DNA from: DATKYQ01 sp964640665
Lineage (GTDB): Bacteria; Myxococcota; B64-G9
Length of the DNA stretch: 64,000 nt
Direction: 5' to 3'
Assembly: GCA_964640665.1 (NCBI GenBank)
Contig: CAZXHT010000024.1
Location: 3,010 to 67,009, forward strand
Below are positions 60,800 through 64,000 of this stretch, one piece after another (position 1 is the stretch's first letter; each line of letters begins with the position of its first letter). Made by a program: the position numbers and the translations under genes. Under the pieces are notes generated by a model that did not search any database, had not been told where the DNA came from, and was given only the letters and a program-made list of their open reading frames with translations.

Positions 60800-61942
60800 T
60801 TATAAACCCATGAACTTGGCGGCGATAGTCTTCATGATTTCGTTGGTTCCGGCGAAGATCGACAAGACCCGGGTGTCGCGCCAGGCGCGGGCGATGGGGT
60901 ACTCCTCGCAGTAGCCGTAACCGCCGTGTAGCTGGACGCACTGGTCGGCCACCCGTTTGGCCATCTCGGTCGTCCAGTACTTGGCCATCGACACGTCCAC
61001 TACGATGTTGTCGCCCGCCATGTGTTCTGCTATCAGCTTGTCCAGGAAAGTCCTGCCCAGCTTGGCCTCGCAGGCCATCTCGACGATCTTGAAGCGCGTG
61101 TTCTGGAACTTTGAAATCGGGCGGCCGAAGGCCTTGCGCTCCTTGCAGTAGTCGATTGTCAGCCCGATCATGTACTCGGCCGCGGCCACCGCCACGATGC
61201 AGCACATCAGGCGCTCCTGCTGCAGCTTCTGCATCATCATTAAAAACCCCGAGCCCTTCCGGCCCAGGCGATTGGCCTTGGGGATTCTGCAGTCTGTGAA
61301 GAAATGCTCGGCCGTGTCCTGACTGTGCCAACCGACTTTCTTGATGCGCTTGGCCTTCTCGAAGCCGGGAGTGCCGGCCTCGACCAGGTAGAGATCGATG
61401 GCCTGGTAGGGATCCTCGATGGCGGGATCCCGGGCGGCCAACACCAGCAGGCCGCAATTGATGCCGTTTGAGATGAAGGTCTTCTGCCCGTTGATGACGA
61501 CGTCATCGCCGTCCTCGACGGCGCTGGTCTTGATCCCGGCCAGGTCGCTGCCGGTGTTGGGTTCGGTCATGGCGACGGCGGTGATGCACTCGCCGCTGAT
61601 GCAACCCGGCAGGTACTTGTGTTTCATCTCCTCGGAGGCGAAGGACGTAATGTAAGGCACAACCACATCACTGTGGAGCGGCGCCGCCAGCCCCGCGTGG
61701 TTGGTGCGCACCAACTCCTCTGAGACTATGACCGAATAGAGAAAGTCGGCGCCCAGACCGCCGTACTCCTCGGGCACGCTCATGCACAGATAACCCTGCG
61801 CGCCCATCTTGCGCCAGATCTCCTTGGGCACGATACCGGCCTCCTCCCACTCCTCGACATGGGGGATGACCTCCTCGTCGAAAAACCTGCGCAGCGACTG
61901 CCTGAATATCTTGTGTTCGTCGGTGTAATGTATGATTTCCAT
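60800..61942 (-). CDS. Acyl-CoA dehydrogenase
   Basis: 380 residues, the standard length. FAD-dependent beta-oxidation-type dehydrogenase. N-terminal helices contain PEEYGGLGADFLY; the beta domain has VAMTEPNTGSDLAGIKTSA and the flavin-contacting FISNGINCG; the C-terminal domain has the catalytic-base motif YGYCEEYPIARAWRD with Glu in the short/medium-chain position, plus DQCVQLHGGYG for FAD binding. Closest to the isovaleryl/long-chain-related group; chain length specificity cannot be read off. A separate transcription unit: toxin-antitoxin genes lie upstream. Confidence 0.92.
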   Translation of the reverse strand: MEIIHYTDEHKIFRQSLRRFFDEEVIPHVEEWEEAGIVPKEIWRKMGAQGYLCMSVPEEYGGLGADFLYSVIVSEELVRTNHAGLAAPLHSDVVVPYITSFASEEMKHKYLPGCISGECITAVAMTEPNTGSDLAGIKTSAVEDGDDVVINGQKTFISNGINCGLLVLAARDPAIEDPYQAIDLYLVEAGTPGFEKAKRIKKVGWHSQDTAEHFFTDCRIPKANRLGRKGSGFLMMMQKLQQERLMCCIVAVAAAEYMIGLTIDYCKERKAFGRPISKFQNTRFKIVEMACEAKLGRTFLDKLIAEHMAGDNIVVDVSMAKYWTTEMAKRVADQCVQLHGGYGYCEEYPIARAWRDTRVLSIFAGTNEIMKTIAAKFMGL

Positions 61943-61973
61943 GCAAACTCCCCGTGAAATGATTTGCGAATGT

Positions 61974-62372
61974 TCAGGGCAGTACCAAAAAGCCCGCCTG
62001 GCGAAAATGTTCGTCTACGGCGACGGCGGTATCTATGCCCAGCCGGCGCATCACGGAAAACGATGTGCAATCGGTGAAGCTGTAACGCTTGTCGGACTCC
62101 CTGCACATCTGACGCCAGGCATTTTCTATGTCCACGGGCTGGATCATGATCATCTCCGCGATCGCGCCCGAACGTAGGGCGGATCCGGCTCGAATCGAGT
62201 TCTGGTGCCCGGTGCGATAGAGCAATAGCGTGACCAACTCGTCGAAGACATACTCGCTGGTCAGCAGGCGCCCGGTCCATTGTTCGAACGCAGCGGCGAC
62301 CGCCCGGTGATCCGGATCGCCGGCCACGAAGAAAGAAAACCATGCCCCGGTGTCGACGAAGGCCTTGCGCAT
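61974..62372 (-). CDS. PIN-domain toxin (VapC-like), third pair
   Basis: 132 residues from the ATG at 62372 that overlaps the antitoxin stop (TGATG). PIN acids are visible: Asp in AFVDTGAWFSFF (residue 6), Glu in TSEYVFDELVTLL (about 45), Asp in FTDCTSFSVM (about 100) and Asp in VAVDEHFRQAGF (about 118). A start of M-R-K-A-F-V-D-T-G-A-W marks the PIN class near VapC of plasmids. Paired with the ribbon-helix-helix gene just upstream. Confidence 0.87.
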   Translation of the reverse strand: MRKAFVDTGAWFSFFVAGDPDHRAVAAAFEQWTGRLLTSEYVFDELVTLLLYRTGHQNSIRAGSALRSGAIAEMIMIQPVDIENAWRQMCRESDKRYSFTDCTSFSVMRRLGIDTAVAVDEHFRQAGFLVLP

Positions 62373-62608
62373 CACCCGTCTCCGTAAAGCACCCGATCAT
62401 GATCACGTCCGGCAACGTCGGCCTCGGCGATGAAACCCTTCAGGCTCAAAAGCACCTGCTGACCGTTTTTCCGTTGCGGCAACATCTCGGAAAGGCCGCT
62501 ATCGATGAACTCGCGGATCATCTGAGCCATGCTAGTGCCTCTTCGCGCGGCCAACTCCCGCAGGGCCGAGTACTGCCCTTTGTCCAATAATATCTGGGTC
62601 CTATGCAT
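62372..62608 (-). CDS. Ribbon-helix-helix antitoxin, third pair
   Basis: 78 residues. MHRTQILLDKGQYSALRELA and GTSMAQMIREFIDSGL fit a CopG/VapB-type ribbon-helix-helix, with a charged tail. AAGGAG lies upstream of the ATG at 62608. Shares a 139-base gap with the divergent MazEF-like pair, so the two toxin systems may influence one another's transcription. Confidence 0.8.
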   Translation of the reverse strand: MHRTQILLDKGQYSALRELAARRGTSMAQMIREFIDSGLSEMLPQRKNGQQVLLSLKGFIAEADVAGRDHDRVLYGDG

Positions 62609-62686
62609 GAAAGCACTCCTTACAGTTACATCTACACATAAACATACATCATAAGTCCTGCCACGTCAACGCCTTGGATCTTTTTG

Positions 62687-62729
62687 TTGACAAAAGGCAC
62701 GATTGTACGTATTAGATGTATAATACGTA
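62687..62729 (+). promoter_or_regulatory. Promoter and dyad of the MazEF-like operon
   Basis: TTGACA (62687-62692) and TATTAG (62710-62715) are 17 bases apart. The sequence TACGTATTA (62706-62714) and TAATACGTA (62721-62729) form a perfect 9-bp inverted repeat with a 6-base centre covering the -10 region; a TATAAT-like box lies inside it as well (62719-62724). A good candidate for autoregulation. GGAG before the ATG at 62748 is the ribosome site. Confidence 0.65.
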
Positions 62730-62747
62730 TAATCTCGGAGCTTGTAG

Positions 62748-62978
62748 ATGCACAAGAAGCTTACCATAACAGTCGACCAGAAAGTCTACGATGGTCTCCA
62801 CCGGGTCATCGGTCGAGGGCGCATAAGCTCGTTCCTCAACGCGCTCGCCCGCCCGCACGTGGTAGAGGAGTATATGGAAGCAGCCTACCTAGAGATGGCG
62901 CGGGATGAAGAGCGTGAAGCCGATGCACTGGAGTGGTCGGAAAACTTACTGACGGACAGCCAAGATGAGACGAGCTGA
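62748..62978 (+). CDS. Ribbon-helix-helix antitoxin of a MazF-type pair
   Basis: 76 residues. MHKKLTITVDQKVYDGLHRV and GRGRISSFLNALARPHV form a CopG-type ribbon-helix-helix; a very acidic tail (EMARDEEREADALEW) would occupy the toxin. It overlaps the MazF-like gene by 14 bases. Not of the MazE swapped-hairpin type, so the pair mixes an RHH antitoxin with a MazF toxin, as in many chromosomal modules. Confidence 0.85.
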   Translation: MHKKLTITVDQKVYDGLHRVIGRGRISSFLNALARPHVVEEYMEAAYLEMARDEEREADALEWSENLLTDSQDETS

Positions 62979-63288
62979 AGTCTGGTGGATCATATTCGAT
63001 CCGTCCGTTGGCGGCGAGGTGAAGAAATCCCGCCCTGCCGTGGTCGTCAGCGTAGATGCTTCCAACAAGGTATTGAACCGGGTGCAAGTCGTGCCGCTGA
63101 CGACGAATGTTTCACGGTTATACCCGCCTGAGGCATTCGTGACGGTCAGAAATAAGCCGCACAAGGCGATGGCCGACCAGATCGTCACGGTCAGCAAGAA
63201 GCGGTTACACAACAAGGTCGGGAAGCTTTCCCATGAAGACATGAATGCCGTCGAGAACGCCATCAGGATTCAACTCGGGTTCAGGTAG
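62965..63288 (+). CDS. MazF/PemK-family endoribonuclease toxin
   Basis: 107 residues. The family core is clear: RRAEVWWIIFDPSVGGEVKK (with the catalytic-loop Gly-Gly), SRPAVVVSVDASN, VQVVPLTTNVS and KAMADQIVTVSKKRL, with the Arg and Thr residues of the active site in the usual places. MazF cuts single-stranded RNA at short motifs that vary by member. Overlaps its antitoxin gene. Confidence 0.92.
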   Translation: MRRAEVWWIIFDPSVGGEVKKSRPAVVVSVDASNKVLNRVQVVPLTTNVSRLYPPEAFVTVRNKPHKAMADQIVTVSKKRLHNKVGKLSHEDMNAVENAIRIQLGFR

Positions 63289-63302
63289 GTGCCTATTATC
63301 GG

Positions 63303-64000
63303 TTAACCCGGTCCCTCCGCCCGTTGCTCAAGCGGGCGAAATTCGTCTGGGCCGTGTATCTCCAGATAATCGGCTCTTGGTCCGAGGCAGTCGGGGCGCA
63401 GGCGGCAGCTTGCGCAGCCATCCAGGTAGGCGCCGCCTTCCATGGGGGAACACTCGGCCATGAAAGGCTCCGCACCGGGGGGCACCACCAATAGATCCCA
63501 GGTTCCCGAGTGGACGTAGCGGTCGCGGTAGGCTTCTGCGAGCACGCAGGGGGGAGTGTGGAACGAGCTGGCTCTTACCCCGAGCCTGTCCGCGGCGGCT
63601 AAGGCGCGCTCGAGGTGGGGTGCGAGTTCGCTCATGCGGGGCAGCAACTCGCGCAAGTCTGGATTATCTGTTCCGTGCAGCGAAAACAGCCAGAAGGTGA
63701 ATACGGCAACTCCGCGCGGGGCGAGAAACTCGACGATGTCTTGCAAACCGCTCATCGATCGTGAGGTGATCAGCACGTCTGCTTCAACACTTATGCAGGC
63801 GGAGACGAGATTATCGAGACCGGTAAGCAAGTGTTTGTACGAGCCAGGAGTGCGGGTGATGCCGTCGTGGGCGACGGCATCCTTTCCCATTACCGAAAGT
63901 GAAACCTGGTTGGCACCGGCAGCTTGGCAGCGTTTGGCATAGGGCTCGTAGGCGAAACGCATACCATTGGTCTGGATGCGGATATGCCGGTAGCCCAACT
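63303..64000 (-). CDS. C-terminal part of a radical SAM protein (cut by the window end)
   Basis: About 232 residues; the gene runs on past the window end, and the TTG at 63998 is inside the frame. HIRIQTNGMRFAYEPYAKRC and VSLSVMGKDAVAHDGITRTP match the middle of the SAM-barrel (the strand with the NG turn and the catalytic-face Ser), VLITSRSMSGLQD is a later strand. The C-terminus has a Cys-rich segment (CSPMEGGAYLDGCASCRLRPDCLGP), fitting a SPASM/twitch-like auxiliary cluster site. The N-terminal CxxxCxxC lies outside the window. Substrate unknown. Confidence 0.7.
   Translation of the reverse strand, partial: LGYRHIRIQTNGMRFAYEPYAKRCQAAGANQVSLSVMGKDAVAHDGITRTPGSYKHLLTGLDNLVSACISVEADVLITSRSMSGLQDIVEFLAPRGVAVFTFWLFSLHGTDNPDLRELLPRMSELAPHLERALAAADRLGVRASSFHTPPCVLAEAYRDRYVHSGTWDLLVVPPGAEPFMAECSPMEGGAYLDGCASCRLRPDCLGPRADYLEIHGPDEFRPLEQRAEGPG

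Noticed and set aside
1..64000. tRNA, rRNA, CRISPR arrays or replication origins
   Set aside because: No cloverleaf, rRNA-like block, spaced repeat array or DnaA-box cluster was seen by eye on either strand. A tRNAscan/Infernal run would settle small RNAs that I cannot see.

Overview
The window looks like chromosomal DNA of a Myxococcota / deltaproteobacterium-like Gram-negative organism. Base composition is high-GC apart from one AT-rich gene. Lineage pointers are a MYXO-CTERM-like tail on a gingipain-type protease, a GNGVCD-x-C-x-CP-DC disulphide motif in a lipoprotein, a fragment of an AgmX/PglI C-terminal domain, a PilZ protein of the myxobacterial type, and a large Ser/Thr kinase fused to about 14 WD40 blades. 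The outer membrane is implied by waaA, a heptosyltransferase, lpxK and an Mla-type lipid transporter. This placement is inference from gene content, not a marker-gene phylogeny.

Layout. 1-6.2 kb is a scarred mobile zone: three broken transposases, an orphan Asp/Glu-rich AT-rich gene, a DUF4838 lipoprotein and a 100-bp MITE-like element with 21-bp perfect terminal repeats lying exactly between two gene remnants. 6.2-17 kb (minus strand) is a signalling block: RNase Z-like hydrolase, two histidine kinases, a FecR protein, the kinase-WD40 protein, an adenylate/guanylate cyclase and xseA. 17-21.8 kb holds an AAA/DUF4143 ATPase with a repeated promoter box, an orphan addiction-module antitoxin, a protein that seems to fuse PilN/PilO-like, STN and PilP-like parts, and a dead epimerase. 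21.7-30 kb (minus) is an S9 peptidase, a C25 protease and thiC in one tight run. 30-42.4 kb runs mostly on the plus strand: crp/fnr, mlaF, mlaD, then ffh-rpsP-khpA-rimM-trmD-rplS, an SMC-like membrane ATPase, rnhB, (minus) yraN and a zinc-ribbon membrane protein, then rsmI. 42.4-47.4 kb holds envelope genes (DUF374 acyltransferase, waaA, heptosyltransferase, lpxK) interrupted by an RNA-ligase-like gene. 47.4-51 kb is a defence/selfish cluster: two toxin-antitoxin pairs facing each other, two small hypotheticals and a Dam-type methylase with a small PD-(D/E)XK nuclease. 51-60.8 kb holds exported proteins: PEGA, kelch, Ca-repeat lipoprotein, PilZ, DUF4159, VWA and HEAT. 60.8-64 kb has an acyl-CoA dehydrogenase, two divergent toxin-antitoxin pairs and the end of a radical SAM gene.

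How the parts fit. A nucleotide cyclase and a Crp/Fnr regulator occur about 15 kb apart and may share a second messenger. The translation block (SRP, S16, KhpA, RimM, TrmD, L19, RNase HII) has the gene order familiar in many bacteria. Five toxin-antitoxin loci in 64 kb, one reduced to its antitoxin, plus a restriction-modification pair point to heavy gene flux.

The items most worth follow-up are the pilus-alignment fusion protein, the palindromic elements translated in frame inside the SMC-like ATPase, the MITE at a gene-remnant junction, the perfect 18-bp dyad carrying both divergent -35 boxes between thiC and crp, and several predicted leaderless promoters.
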